Assembly (NCBI GenBank): GCA_027186245.1
Contig: CP114497.1
Span: 8,005,501-8,069,500, forward strand
DNA from: Coriaria nepalensis
Lineage: Eukaryota; Streptophyta; Magnoliopsida; Cucurbitales; Coriariaceae
DNA: 64,000 nt
Direction: 5' to 3'
Position numbers and translations under genes: made by a program. Below, in pieces: positions 11,045 to 23,210 of this stretch (within the stretch, counting starts at the first letter, position 1; every line of letters begins with the position of its first letter). The notes under the pieces are model-generated. The model made no database searches and was not told where the DNA came from. It saw nothing but the letters and a program-made list of their open reading frames with translations.

Positions 11045-12988
11045 ATGGCGCGTAAGAAACGAAGCGGCGAGCAAGAAGAGGAGCCAGAGAAGCCTGTAGT
11101 GAAGTCAGCAAGGATAACTCGGAGCTCAACTCAGCGAGCTGCGGAACCGATATCGGTGAACCCGGCAGCTAAGTTGCAGCCGGAGTTCCCAAAGAGGAAG
11201 AAACCGAAGGTTACTAAGAAGGAGAAAAATAAGGAGACTGACGAGTTGAAGAAGAAGAAGAAGAAGAAGAACCAGACTAGTAAAGGCGCAGAGGTTGAGA
11301 CCGAGAAAGAGGAGGAAACGGCTCTGGAGAGTGACGGTGAAGCGACGAATCAGAGGACCATTGTGATTGAGCACTGGTGATCTTTCTCTTGATTTACTGT
11401 CGTCTGTTTGTTTACCTAGAAAATGGTGAGAAAAATGTACAAACAAACTAGTTTCCTTGAAAAATGCGAATGGGAGTAGGTGATAAAGTTTTTTCCCAAC
11501 TCTCATTGAAGATTCGAGGTATTGTGTGTATAGATTTTGGTTGATTTTTGTTCAGTATTATGCTCTCGAGAACATCTCCTCTAAAACCCTAAAATGAAAG
11601 GCTTGAAAAACCTCCCTTTAGGGAAATTAGCCTGCGATTGAAAAATGATTTGTTGGATTATGAACTAAACTGATGCAACTTTACATTTAGAACAACAATT
11701 TGAGCAAACTAGATAAGTGTTCAGACTTAAATGCCTCATCATATTCATAAAAATATATATTGTTTGTCATCTAAATGGCTTTATTTTATTGCAGCAAGCA
11801 ATGTAACTCATTCAAGACAAGGGCTGCTCATGTGAAAAATGGTATAGAGAAAGCCAGTATTGCTGGTATCACAGTGCTGGTGAATCCTGATAAGGTGTGC
11901 AGTAATGACAACATAACTTTTAGTTCTTAAATATAACATGAATAATGGTATACTTTTGCTACTATACATTGGTTCTAAAATGAATACCAAGGAATTTTTT
12001 TTTTTTTTGCTCAGGTTGTCTGTGATGACCATATTTGGTTTTGCTTAGGGACAAAATGTTGTAATTGAGTCCGGCTTCTAAAGTTATTATCTTCATAGTT
12101 ATTACAAGGCATTCACACTTTTATTTGTTTAGTTTTTATTTTTTAATGTTTTCTTAATCCTTTTTTTTTTTTTCTTCTTTTATCTGACTTTGTTTATTCA
12201 AGATTTTTATTATTATTATTTTTGGTACTACAGCCTAGAAGAGGATGCTTTGAAGTAAGAGATGGAGATGGCGAGAAGTTCATTAGTCTTTTGGTAAATT
12301 TCGATTTTCGGTCTCTGTTTTCTTCCCATTTCTATATAGAAGAGAAATTCCTGACCACAACATATTTAGCACTTCATCGTTAGGCAAGCTAATGCATATT
12401 TCTTTTGATCTTTGCACCTACCATTGAATCAAATGAATGATAAATTAATAATCTCAATTAAATAATTTTTTTTTTTTTAAATCCATTTTGAGAATAATAT
12501 GTTAAATTTATAATTTATCAAATTTTAAAATATGACTTAATTATTTATTATTTCTTCTTAAAATTAAATAATTTATATCTCATTTCTAATTTTTCTTAAT
12601 CATTGCTTGAATTAAGATTTGCATTGTTATTATAGTAGACTTGATTTTATGATCAGTAATATTAATATTTATATTTAATTAGATTCTAAATGTTTAATTT
12701 AAATTAAAAATATCTTGATAAATTATTAATTATTTAATATTTAGCTAAATTAATAAATATTTTAGATGTTACGATTATTTATTTATCGAGGTATTAGTGT
12801 ATTCTTTTTTATAGGTATAAAAAGGCTTGTATAATATGAATGAATTCGTGTTCTACTACCCTTATACTTACTTATTTGAGTTATGTTGTTTGTAGGATAT
12901 GAAGCGACCATTCACTCTGATGAAGCAGCTCAACATGGACGAAGTCGTCTCTGAAATTGTTGAGAAGATCAATGATGGAATGATGTAG
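11045..12988 (+). CDS. Selenoprotein H-like thioredoxin-fold protein with CxxC, 194 aa
   Basis: Four exons: 11045-11376, 11795-11894, 12234-12293, 12896-12988 (195 codons with stop, GT-AG, in frame). The N-terminal 105 residues are highly charged and Lys-rich (KKKKKKK run, KRKKPK), likely nuclear or nucleolar targeting. The C-terminal part is the Rdx/SelT-SelW-SelH fold: beta strand TIVIEH, then C111-K-Q-C114, an alpha helix, and ITVLVNPDKPRRGCFEVRDG. The animal homologue has selenocysteine in the redox motif; here both positions are Cys, as expected for land plants, which lack the Sec machinery. The redox motif is created across intron 1 (CAC TG|C AAG); unspliced DNA reads Trp-stop. A role in redox or nuclear stress defence is inferred from the family. 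It resembles At4g31360/At2g24440 (from memory). Confidence 0.9.
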
Positions 12989-13972
12989 TTCATGGTTGCA
13001 AACACTTTGTGGTGAGATAACCAAATTTTCTACCATGATGCTAAAAAAGGACCTATTTTTCTTAAAATTATCCACTGAAACGGTTTTGTAAAGATGTAAA
13101 ACTATTGGACATGAGTCTTACGGTTTGATTGGGAATTTCGATTTTGTTTCGATTTCTGTCTTAATATTTAACATGAATAAAAATAATAGTCATGTTTCAG
13201 GTACTAGGACTTTATGGATCGTGATTGATTGGGAATTAGACCAAAAATGATCCCTCCCTATCTTGAAAAAATTTGAAAATAAAAATTAGTAAATTTAATT
13301 TTTTAATTAGAAATAATCAAATTATAAATATTTAATTAGTTTTATTAGTAAAAAAGTATAAATTTTTGTTATTAATCTGTTATTTTATTAGTGATATTTT
13401 GAAATTTATAATTATTATATAAATTATAAACTCAATTGTTATTAATATATTAATTAATTGAAAAATTATTGGGAATTCCGGTCTTAGGATGTCGGAAATA
13501 AAATAGCAATAAGCGTTTTATTCCCGATCTCCGTACTAGTATCGAGAACACCCATTTCCAGTCCCGATAGGAAAAACCCCCGCCCCTGTAGAATCCATAT
13601 CATGACTTGATCTTGAAATCTTCTCTATTTTAGGAAGTTTAGTTGCCATTCGGACAAAGACCCAACTGCAAAATTAGAAGTTAATTTTGGAATTGCAATT
13701 CCAATTCGAAGAGTGTAGAATATAACCTTGACATATTTAGTCTTTTTAAGTTGCCATCCAGCATTGCGTCTAAATTTAGTGCAATCAAACACAACACAAT
13801 AAAGGTATGGCAGAAACTAACAGCATTGTCATTTTAACAGAATCGACGATCTTCCAAATTTGTTAAGGTTGGTAAAACTGCAAAAAGAGAGGTCAAATTC
13901 CAACCATTAAAAGACCAAACAGCTCTAACCTCATTGTTCTCACAATGTTCTGGCTTGTCATGTTTCGTCTCC
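12989..13972. other. Intergenic region SelH-like to FLA
   Basis: The 3' UTR is followed by AT-rich DNA. A segment at about 13120-13600 has 'tcccgatctccg / cccatttcc / cccgcccctg' style motifs seen in degenerate plant DNA transposons, but no matched ends were found. No gene is seen. Confidence 0.35.
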
Positions 13973-13980
13973 TTTATAAA
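13973..13980 (+). promoter_or_regulatory. TATA box of the FLA gene
   Basis: TTTATAAA, 82 bp upstream of the FLA start codon, is well placed for a core promoter. Confidence 0.55.
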
Positions 13981-14061
13981 CACATCTTAATTCATGTCAT
14001 TTCCCTTCAACATCAACTAGTTTAATTGGTTCTTTTATCACCTACACATCAAATAACAAGT

Positions 14062-14964
14062 ATGAATTCATCAAGAACATCATATTCTCTCACTTTCCTT
14101 ACATTTATCCTCATCTTCTCAACCGCGACTACAGCTTTGAACATCACCAAGATCCTCGGCAATTACCCGGAGCTTAGCAACTTCAATGACTATCTTACCA
14201 AAACCCAGCTCGCCGATCAGATCAACAAGCGCCAAACCATAACCATCCTTGCGGTTGACAACGGTGCAGTTTCACATCTGTCCGGAAAACCTTCCGAAAT
14301 CATCAAGAAGATCTTGAGCGTGCATGTTATTCTCGATTACTTCGACATCAAAAAGCTCACCGGCCTCTCTCAAGACAAATCCACTCTCCTTGCCACATTA
14401 TTTCAAGCAAGTGGGGCCGCACTTAACCAACAAGGGTTCTTGAAAGTTGCGCTTGTCAATGACGGAGAGATAACTTTCGGATCCGCCGTAAAACATGTTG
14501 GTGAAGATGCTAAGCTTGTGCAGTCTATTGTTGCTCGGCCGTATAACATCTCCGTACTACAAATCACCAGTATTATTACAGTTCCTGGCATTGACAGTTC
14601 TAGCCCTGCCCCATCTTCTAATTCACCTCTTGTGGCACCAGCAAAAGCACCTGCCTCTAAGGCTCCAACTCCGTCCAAGAAACCTATAGTTGAGGCTCCT
14701 ACACCGGCAGAGGAAGGGGAACTAGAAGGGCAAGTGGCTGAGGCACCCGTTGGTGCGGCTGAGGCACCGGTTGATGTGGCTAAGGAGCCTATCGCGGAAG
14801 AGGCCGTACCGGTCACTTCTCCTCCAATCATTGAGAAAGATGTTGGTGAGGCACCATCTACTCCTCGTAGTAGTTCAAGTGCTCTACGTCCTCAAATGAC
14901 TTCTAGCATTGCATGTATTGGGGTGGTGATCATGGGTTTTGTGTTGGGTTTGGGGTCTTTATAA
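14062..14964 (+). CDS. FLA: Fasciclin-like arabinogalactan protein, single FAS1 domain, GPI-anchored, 300 aa
   Basis: A single-exon gene. The first ATG at 14062 is used; nothing upstream in frame is conserved. The N-terminal signal peptide is about residues 1-26 (hydrophobic SLTFLTFILIFSTATTA). One FAS1 domain (about 27-165) has recognisable H1-like (QTITILAVDNGAV) and YH-like (ILSVHVILDYFD) regions. A Pro/Ala/Ser/Thr-rich AGP-glycan region follows (about 170-270: APAKAPASKAPTPSKKP, EAPVGAAEAPV). A hydrophobic C-tail (IACIGVVIMGFVLGLGSL) after small residues fits GPI-anchor addition. It is therefore an extracellular, plasma-membrane-tethered cell-wall adhesion/AGP protein. The AP-rich region is unusually acidic (several Glu repeats). 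By layout it is closest to the FLA3/5/14 group, with At4g31370 (FLA5) as the positional counterpart from memory. Confidence 0.93.
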   Translation: MNSSRTSYSLTFLTFILIFSTATTALNITKILGNYPELSNFNDYLTKTQLADQINKRQTITILAVDNGAVSHLSGKPSEIIKKILSVHVILDYFDIKKLTGLSQDKSTLLATLFQASGAALNQQGFLKVALVNDGEITFGSAVKHVGEDAKLVQSIVARPYNISVLQITSIITVPGIDSSSPAPSSNSPLVAPAKAPASKAPTPSKKPIVEAPTPAEEGELEGQVAEAPVGAAEAPVDVAKEPIAEEAVPVTSPPIIEKDVGEAPSTPRSSSSALRPQMTSSIACIGVVIMGFVLGLGSL

Positions 14965-16980
14965 AATTACCTAAAGGTGTGAGGGCGGGAAGTTAAACAA
15001 TTGGGGAGGACTATTCTAGAATTTTCTTAACACATTGGATTTGATTATAGATAAGATATGTGATGAAGCATACATCTATCTCAAAATTGGCCTCGATGAA
15101 AGTTTAAAAAGAGTACATGCATACATAATCCAATAGCTAAATTATTTGTAGCGGAAGAGAAATGAAAATAAATTTTTTGTATGAATTATATTATTATTAT
15201 TTTATAGTTTAATAAATAAAATTATATTATTCGATAAAGTAATTAATACATAAAATAATATTATAAATATAATTTATTAAAGAATTTCTTGATAAATTAT
15301 TTTATAATTTTATAAATTATTTCCCGATGCAAATTCAACGATGAGCGGGGACGTAGATCTCGGCCCCAATCCAACCAAATTAGTTATTCAAGAGTTTTGT
15401 GATACAGTTTTGTAATCGATGCATTAGTGTATTGCAACATAACTATTTAATATATAACGTAATTTAACTGTTATATAAATACTCAAAAAATTATTTCTAG
15501 AGTTTTATATCTTTAAAGAGAATTCTTAAAATATATATTTATTTTAAAAAATATATATATATATATAATTTCTTTTGAATAAACTGAATCTACAATAGAT
15601 CAATTTATCTTAATTATATATTAAATTAATATAATATGATATAAAATATACGATTAAAATATTTTTAATTTATTATAGGCACAATCTCCTCAAGAAATTA
15701 TCTCATATATATACGCTTTCATATATTTTTAATAGTTCAAAATATGTATAAATAATTGAATTAGAATTTATTAAAGAGAAAAGGATTTAAACTACTACTA
15801 CTTCATCATTGCTTGCTTATTATATACATTTCAAATTAAACCCTATAATCTATACTCTTTATGCAAAATAACTCACGAAAATCTTTTTGATTCTCTTAAA
15901 ATATGAACACAACATTGAAATTGAAGATCTTGTAATAAGTATTAGATTAAGTTAGGCCTTACCTTTTCTTCTGAGTAGTACTTGATATGGTTAGTGGTTG
16001 GGGTTGAGTAGTCACTCACTAGTCAGTATCTACTCATAAGGTACTGTATGTGCATCAGAGGCCCTCTTTGTCCCTTTCTAATTCCTTTTTCATTGGAGAC
16101 CAAAGAACAAAAATCCATTAAAACACTGTTTATCTGTTTTTATTTATAAAATAATTTAAAAAGTTTTAAGTAAAAAAAAGAATTATTTTGATCTCTCAAA
16201 GTTATTATTCTCATTGCAATATATCTGACGTTCCTTTTCTGAATAAGAATATGGCAGGGACAACTAAAAGACAAAAAGCTAGCTACTCATGTACTAGACT
16301 ATTTTACATTAGTCTTTATTAAAATAATTTAATGATAATCTCTTATTTTATGTCTATGCCGGACCCAACAAGCTTAGTTTACGGTTCTTATGTTCTCTCG
16401 TATTGATTTAAGTTACAGCTTATTGATGCGCATATTTTATACTAATTATATAAGAAAATTGATGTGAGTTTTTAATAATTTATGATTCTTTTATTTATTG
16501 AAATGGGTTTTTTGAAATGGGTTTTTTAAATTTTAAGATTATAATATTTAGTATTTTAATTGGGATTTTAGGGTTGATTTGTTTTTTTTTTTTTTAATAT
16601 ATTTATATTTATAGTCTTCAAAATCCTTGGATCTAAATGTATTTTAATACAATGAAAGGAGAAATAATTTATTTCAACCTATCCAAATTCATAAAAATAG
16701 GAAAAAGACTCGAAATCTTGATTAGTTTTATTCGAACTAAGTTTTGAACTTTTCAATCAACTGATGGAAATAATAATAACAATAAATCCCCTCCTCCTCC
16801 CCCTCCTTTTTTTTTCCTCCCTCTAATTGAGGGTATACATAGCGAGAATGGTGATCTACAGAAGTCAGTCGATCGACGGTTATAACTCTTGGATGGTCAT
16901 GCCTCCTTGGCCGACCCCCAATGTTTGGTGCCGCATCACACACCCAAAGCTGCCAAAATGAGACTTTCATACTTGGAAGA
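14965..16980. other. AT-rich intergenic DNA downstream of FLA
   Basis: It has long AT tracts, a (TA)n run at about 15550-15567 and a pyrimidine/purine-rich patch near 16795-16820. A short direct repeat (GAAATGGGTTTTTT) sits near 16500-16527. No coding content or tRNA is seen. Confidence 0.4.
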
Positions 16981-18286
16981 GGCATGAACAACGAAGGCAT
17001 CATGCCACTAGAAAGGAAGTAACCACTGAAAAGTGACCGTTAAAATGGTCAGATTCGATGGAGACTCTCGACATCATCTGTTATGAAAATACTAATTGAA
17101 CAACTCCCTAGTCCAATAAAGGAACCCACCGAAGGGATAGATGGCTTAACATATATGATCGCTAAGCTCTTGAACTCCTAATGTAGCCAGTTGAAATAAA
17201 TTTTCAACGAGTAAAATCGGAGTTAAGCCAAGATATATGAGAGCTTGAAAGTGGGAAAATCGGGTAAGAAGAATGGTTCCAGTTTTATACGAGAAGAAGG
17301 ATGACATATTTTGTTTTTAGAAGAAAGGTTTGAAAAGATGATAGAGGATTTAAGGGGATTTGATAAGAAAATGTGTAAGATGTATAAGAGATGTAAGAAG
17401 ATAGTACAATCCCATCTTTCTCTCTCTCAAATTGTGGCAAAATCAAGTGGGGACCACATAGTTCCACTTAATGACCAAAAAGCAATGCTAGAAAGAACAA
17501 ATTTCGGCCAAAAGGAAGGAAATGGGTGATTTCGGCTGTTTTTTAAGGTAATTTCACCGAGGTTTGTGGGGACCAATCATTCTCACATGATGGCCGAAAT
17601 TGGGAAGAATTAAACCAAAAATTTGGCCAACTATGAAAAAAATAGAGTTTGAAGGGTAGATTTGATAGTTTGATGGAAATTGAAAAAAGAGAAATTACAA
17701 AGTGTAAGAAGAGGAAAGATGTGTGAGGACCACCCATCTTCATATATAACCAAAAATTTTGAAAGGAAAAATCATTTCGGACGACCAAAATTTCCAGAAG
17801 AGGAAAGATGATTCGACCAGATAAGTTGCTTCATTTTTTACCGAGTTCTTTGAGATAATTCAAAATTTGAATTATGTTTTTTAAAAAAATAAAATAAAAT
17901 CTTAGAGATTATTTCAAGAGGGAGAAATCCTCCGAAGGGATTTTCTCAATTTTTTTTTAGTTTGGAATAAAATCCTAATCCGATTTTATGAGGATTAAAG
18001 AAGATTTCATATTTTTTATTAAAATAAAAATCTCGAATTATACCAGGAATTACATTATTATTACTATTTCGGCCTTAAATTGGTGACATGATTAAAAAAA
18101 ATGGAAACATAGTTGGAATTAAATTAACGTATCTACGATCTCCAAAAGAGACTCCTAATAAGGGTCAATGCCACAAAAAATTTTAATGGTTGTCATCATA
18201 TCATTCTGACTTGACGGTGGTTCGGTGCTTTGATAAAATAGAGGACGTACGGTTGACATCCTGAATCTCACAATGGCATGTAACCT

Positions 18287-18917
18287 TTAAATCAAAGATA
18301 TCTTCTTGAATTTCAAACTATTGTGACTACAAATCAAGTTGAGCCTCGAGTTCAATAATTTAAGAATTGATCCTGGTATATTCAGTGTGAAGCTCTTGAA
18401 GGTTGGTTTGTTGATTAGAGATTCTCTCTCTCTTATGCTCCAAATGGTTAAGTTCTTGATCATGCTCGATAAGGTGTTCAAGTGCTCAAAACCGTTTTCC
18501 ACTTTGTTCTTTATAAAGAGAAGTGAGTTGTTTAAGTTCTCCTAAAAGCTTCTTCAACTGAATCTGCAATTGACTGTTAGCACGACCCCAGTACACAATT
18601 TCATGACGTTTGGCTAGTAATACGTTCAGAATAGAATCACTTTGGGCAGCAATGACACCTTGCTCCACAAAGGGGCATAGTTTATCTTTTGGTGGTCGAA
18701 GCTCTTCTGGTACCATGATCGAATCAAAGTTGATGAAATCAGTATGAGATCTTTGAATTCTGAGATGGTTGATGACCACATCGAATTTTAGATTATTTGG
18801 GACATGCTCAGTGTCTTCCATCATGTTAAGAATATGAGTGTTTGGGTGCTTATCCATGAAACGAGATATTCGCTCAGAGGAATAAATTTCTAAGGGTGAA
18901 ATACATATTAATTGCAA
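18287..18917 (-). pseudogene. Decayed coiled-coil ORF of unknown origin
   Basis: On the minus strand, 18486-18917 is open and reads like coding sequence ending in a heptad-like stretch (LQIQLKKLLGELKQLTSLYKEQ). Just downstream the charged coiled-coil character continues in a shifted frame (LEHLIEHDQELNHLEHKRER), with stops further on. This is the pattern of a decayed gene or transposon-borne host gene fragment. No domain was recognised. It lies within the repeat-rich block and may be part of a transposable element. Confidence 0.35.
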
Positions 18918-18954
18918 AATAATTAAGAAAGTGAGGTTTCACTTAGAGGCATAA

Positions 18955-19900
18955 GAAATGGCCATTGATCATATGCATAAGGATCACTCAAGATGTGATC
19001 TCAACCGTCTGGAGAAAAGACAAAAAAAATCTTCCCAAGACATGAAGTTTCGGCCAAAATTGGAGAAGGGAGAGGAAGAGTTTTGGTTGGTTTGAGCGGG
19101 AATCAAAAAAGATCTTAGACCAAATCTTTCCCTTAACGGAATCAACTTATATTTTTTTTCCAAAAGCGATTGAAAATCAGATTGTTTTCACCCAATCTAA
19201 TAGATGGCGAAAATTTTGGGGAAAGTGGGGGAGTTACGATCGAGTTTTGGGGGAAAGAGAAAGAGAAAGAGAAAATTATTTGGATAAACCTAGACTCAAT
19301 TTTGACCAATTTGGGTCAGAAACTTAGTCAATTAACCTCTCATAAAAAATGTAGTTGGGGCCCATAAAATGAGAAAGTGACTGAAATTTGAAGGGGAGTT
19401 AAGATTCCGGGTTGAGTTAATTATAATCATTTCATCAGTCATTTTCCTATAAATCGTTGGCTTTAATGAAGGTAAAATCCATCATTTCTATCATCAAATC
19501 ATCTAACAAATCAATTAATCATCACAAATCATATCAAACACTCATGATTTTCTCTACGGTTTGGCCTTTTTCCGACACTTGTCATTTTCTTATGTGAAAG
19601 TATATATTTGATTCCTTAAGATACATTCTTATAAATAATGATTAGAGTGCTTGATCTCAGAGCGAGAGTCTCAATCCGTCGCTCACCGATTATATTTTTT
19701 TTTTCTCCTTTCTTATTTATTCTTTTAATTTATTGCATCTTAAGAGTAGGATAATATGAATTTTATTTTTATTATTCTTTCAAATAATTTATGTTAATTT
19801 ATTATCTTTTATTCAAGGTTTCATTTCTATAATTTTTATCCATTTATTTTTAACTTTTAACTATGCTCGCTCGTCTAGTAAATTTGTCGAAAAAAAAGTA
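18955..19900 (+). repeat. Dispersed TATA-containing repeat, copy A
   Basis: This shares ordered blocks with 22080-23210: 'gtgatctcaac/gcgatctcaac', 'gggcccataaa/gggctcataaa', a TATA box (CCTATAAAT near 19450), a short Thr/Ser-codon-like CATCAAATC tract, and then 'agagtctcaat/atagtctcaat' and 'ctcgtctagtaaatttgtcgaaaaaa'. It is a diverged copy of one repeat, plausibly an LTR given the internal core promoter. Termini were not determined. Confidence 0.5.
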
Positions 19901-21299
19901 CGACATAGATTAATAAAATGGCAACGCATTTATTACTTAGATTAATTTTTTTTAATTGATAGTATAAAATTTATTTTAAATTTATAACATGCTCATATTT
20001 GTTACAATTATTTATTTAATTTTTAAATATTTATTAATCAGCTATTTAAGATTATATAATTTTTGAAACTAAAAGTCAATTATTATACTATGATGAATTT
20101 TTCCTAACTTCAATAACTTTAAAATATAATACGTAACTATTAAATACAGAGATTTACATAAGCTACACTTGTACTTTCAATAATTAATGTTGCTTAAATA
20201 TGAGATTAACCCTTTTTTACTTTAGGGAACATATCCTCTAATTAATTGGTTTAAAACTATTCATTAGTGTCAAATATTATACATCTACAATCTAGCCCTC
20301 ATGGGTTATCTACAAGACCAAATTGGGAGTGAGTTAACCAATCATTAGCAAAAGCCCTAATCTATAGATCGTATTTTAGCTAAAGCTAAATGAATATTAA
20401 TTAGTAGGTAGTATAAACATATATCATTATCATATTAATTAAAAGCTTAAAGTTTGTACCTCATTATATTGAATAATACCCATAACATTGGGATTTAGAC
20501 AAGGATATTATTACCACGTTGCCGACAAATATATGTTAAATTATGTCTTTTCCTAATTAAGTAAGTAATTAATATATGATTACTATCTATATACATTATA
20601 TATATATGCATTAGATACCAACAAGAGCAATACCATACATTAAATTCTAACCCCGTTGAAGTTACTTTTCTTTGAGTAAATATTTGATATAATTTGAGTT
20701 GATATAATTTATAATTAAGATATTATGTGAAGGGGCCTTTAGAGCTGTCTTGTTAGAGATTCCAATGCACTATTGACGGGCATGAGCTTATCCCCCTTAA
20801 CCCTTTTAATTTTACTTGATAGATTTTGTCTCTTCTTAGTTCTTACACTTCACTTATGTGTATTATGTTCATTTAAACCAAGAGTTTATATTATAAATAA
20901 AATCTAATATTTTAAACATCAATTTCACTAAACGTAAGTTTAAATTTTAAAAAACTACCGGAATAAAATCTGAAACCAACTTCTGTTAACACAAATATGC
21001 AAATATCTACTATGTTGAATTCTCTTATATTATCGGTGGTGGTAAAATTTTGAATAAACCGTTTTTTTTTTTATAAATTCATCAATCTCAAATATATATG
21101 ATGTTAGTTTTATATCATTAATTATATTATATATTATATCAATATTTTATATGATAGACATAATTTATTTATTTCATTACTATTAACATATACAAGAAAA
21201 AAAAAATTAGGAAGACAATGCAATAAAATATAATTTTTTGTTATATTATAGTGTATATATATATATATATTTTTTTTTCCTTTAATATTTTTATCTAAT
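19901..21299. other. AT-rich intergenic DNA between repeat copies
   Basis: Very AT-rich throughout with no coding frame, RNA gene or clear repeat. A slightly more GC-rich patch (about 20730-20800) was inspected and nothing was recognised. Confidence 0.35.
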
Positions 21300-21790
21300 C
21301 TCACGAGAGTGCCATCCGGAATTTGCCTATAAATAGTAGGCTTGGTGGAAATCCTCGGTCTGCCCTATGCTACATCTTTTTTTTTTTTTTTTTCATTTTC
21401 TCCTGAAGTTTATGTCTTTCCTTACTTAAATCCATTCGTCGGAATTATAATTAGTGCATTGAGTTCATATCTAAGTGAAGATCTCGATCTATCATTCATA
21501 GATAAAATGTCTTTAATTTTCATTATGTTCTCCTAAATTATTCCATTTATGTTCATTGTAGGAGTAGAGTTTATTTAAATTTAATTTATTGACGTTGATT
21601 TAGATCTTTCATTTCAATTTCTTTTACTTCAATAGTGTTCTTTACTCATTCTTCTTTTAAATCTAATTCCGTTTTCATTTATTTTTATTTAATTTTAGTA
21701 ACAATTAGTTAAATTTTCTCGTCAGTAGATACGTCAAAAAGAAAGTAGAACCTATATTATCTTTAATCATTTCGCCCATTTAGAAGTCAG
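21300..21790 (+). repeat. Dispersed TATA-containing repeat, copy B (partial)
   Basis: It contains TTTGCCTATAAATAGTAGGC (about 21323-21342) as the core promoter block. Downstream is the same 'ggagtagagttta / aatttaatttatt' segment and a 'ctcgtcagtagatacgtcaaaaagaaa' block also present in copies A and C. The upstream half found in A and C is missing or too diverged to see. Confidence 0.45.
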
Positions 21791-22079
21791 ATTAATTTCC
21801 TTAGTATGTATTTCATTTATTTTACTTGATTTTAAAGTGTGTATTGACACTAGAATTTTCCGAATTGTGTTGGCATGTGATTGTTTTATTGACTTAAAAT
21901 AAATGCGAGTTGGTTGTAATTAAAACCGACTAATTAAGACATTTAATTAAAGATACTAGTTAAAATATAAAATTTAATCGGATAATAATTAATTCCAATC
22001 GATCAAATAAAGCTTGAATGATTTAATTAGGTTAAGTATGAGAATATTCTCAAAATAATAAGATGTCACAAGGATTGAT

Positions 22080-23210
22080 AAGGTGACAAAGAGATGACCA
22101 TAGATCAAGGGTATAAAGATCATGGTGAGAGCGATCTCAACGATTTAAAGAAAAATTAAAAGCATGTGCATCCATCTATGAAGATTCGACCGTAATTAAA
22201 GAGTAAATGGAGAGTTTCAGTCGAAAGTAACCGAAAGAGAAATAAGTCGACCGTTTACAACTCACTCTAAGAAGTGGCTAAAAATTAAGGCCTTTTGAAA
22301 ACTAAAATCGACCAAAAATGATGGAAAAATCGGTCAAACATAAAGAGGTTAGTGGTGCGACCTATTTTTCCCTAAAAAGAGCATTGAATTGACCATTTCA
22401 ACCTAATTTTGGGCCAAGCAAGAGGGTTGGCCAAAATTCAATCTAGTGGGGTGGAAAGGTGGACGAAAATGAAGGAGAGAGAGAGGGGTTTGGCTGAAAT
22501 TATAGAAAAATGATAGGAAAGTTGTTTCAATGAAGTTAGACTCAAAGTTAAGTGGATTCAACTATAAGTTGAGTCAAATAACTATCCACCGAAAAACGGA
22601 GCCTAGGGCTCATAAAGTGGGTGAGTGGTGCCTGAAATGGAGGAGTGGGAATTCAACTTCAATTTATTTACGATTATGCCATCAAATCATTTGCCTATAA
22701 ATAAAAGGCATTAGTAAAGGCAAAAAAAGCATCAATCAACATCAATACACACTCGAAAATCCATCATCAAACACAAAACTCCAACAAATTTCTCTCAGTT
22801 TTTCGACATTTACTTTCTTTATTCCTCTGCGAATTATTTATTTCCTTAAATTTGTTCTTCGAAATTAGTAGTTAAAATATCAAGTTCTTACCTGAGTAAT
22901 AGTCTCAATCGATCGGTCATGAATTGAATACATTCGTCTCTTTTTTGTTTATTTAACTTTTCATGTATTGCTTTCATAGGAGTAGATTAATTAAAATTTA
23001 GTTTCTTATTATAGATTAGATTTATTATTTTTAATTATATCATTTTATCAAAGTATTCTTTATTTATTCATTCATTTTTCGTCTTTCAACTTATAATTAT
23101 GCTTTCATTTATTACCATTTTATTTTGTTAGCATTAGATCAGTCCACTCGTCAATAGATACATCGAAAAAAAATTAATTTTAATCCTCCCCGCTGAAGTA
23201 GATGCCAGTT
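22080..23210 (+). repeat. Dispersed TATA-containing repeat, copy C (longest)
   Basis: It has the same order as copy A: 'gcgatctcaac', Lys/Arg-rich A/G tracts with repeated 'tcgacc/ggccaaa' motifs, 'gggctcataaagtgg', a TATA box in TTTGCCTATAAATAAAAGGC (about 22690-22710), 'catcaatcaacatcaatac', 'taatagtctcaatcgatcggtc', and 'actcgtcaatagatacatcgaaaaaa'. No protein frame is seen. Confidence 0.5.

Noticed and set aside
14403..14831. 142-codon minus-strand frame within FLA
   Set aside because: Shadow of the Pro/Ala-rich coding sequence; the plus strand has signal peptide, FAS1 and GPI features.
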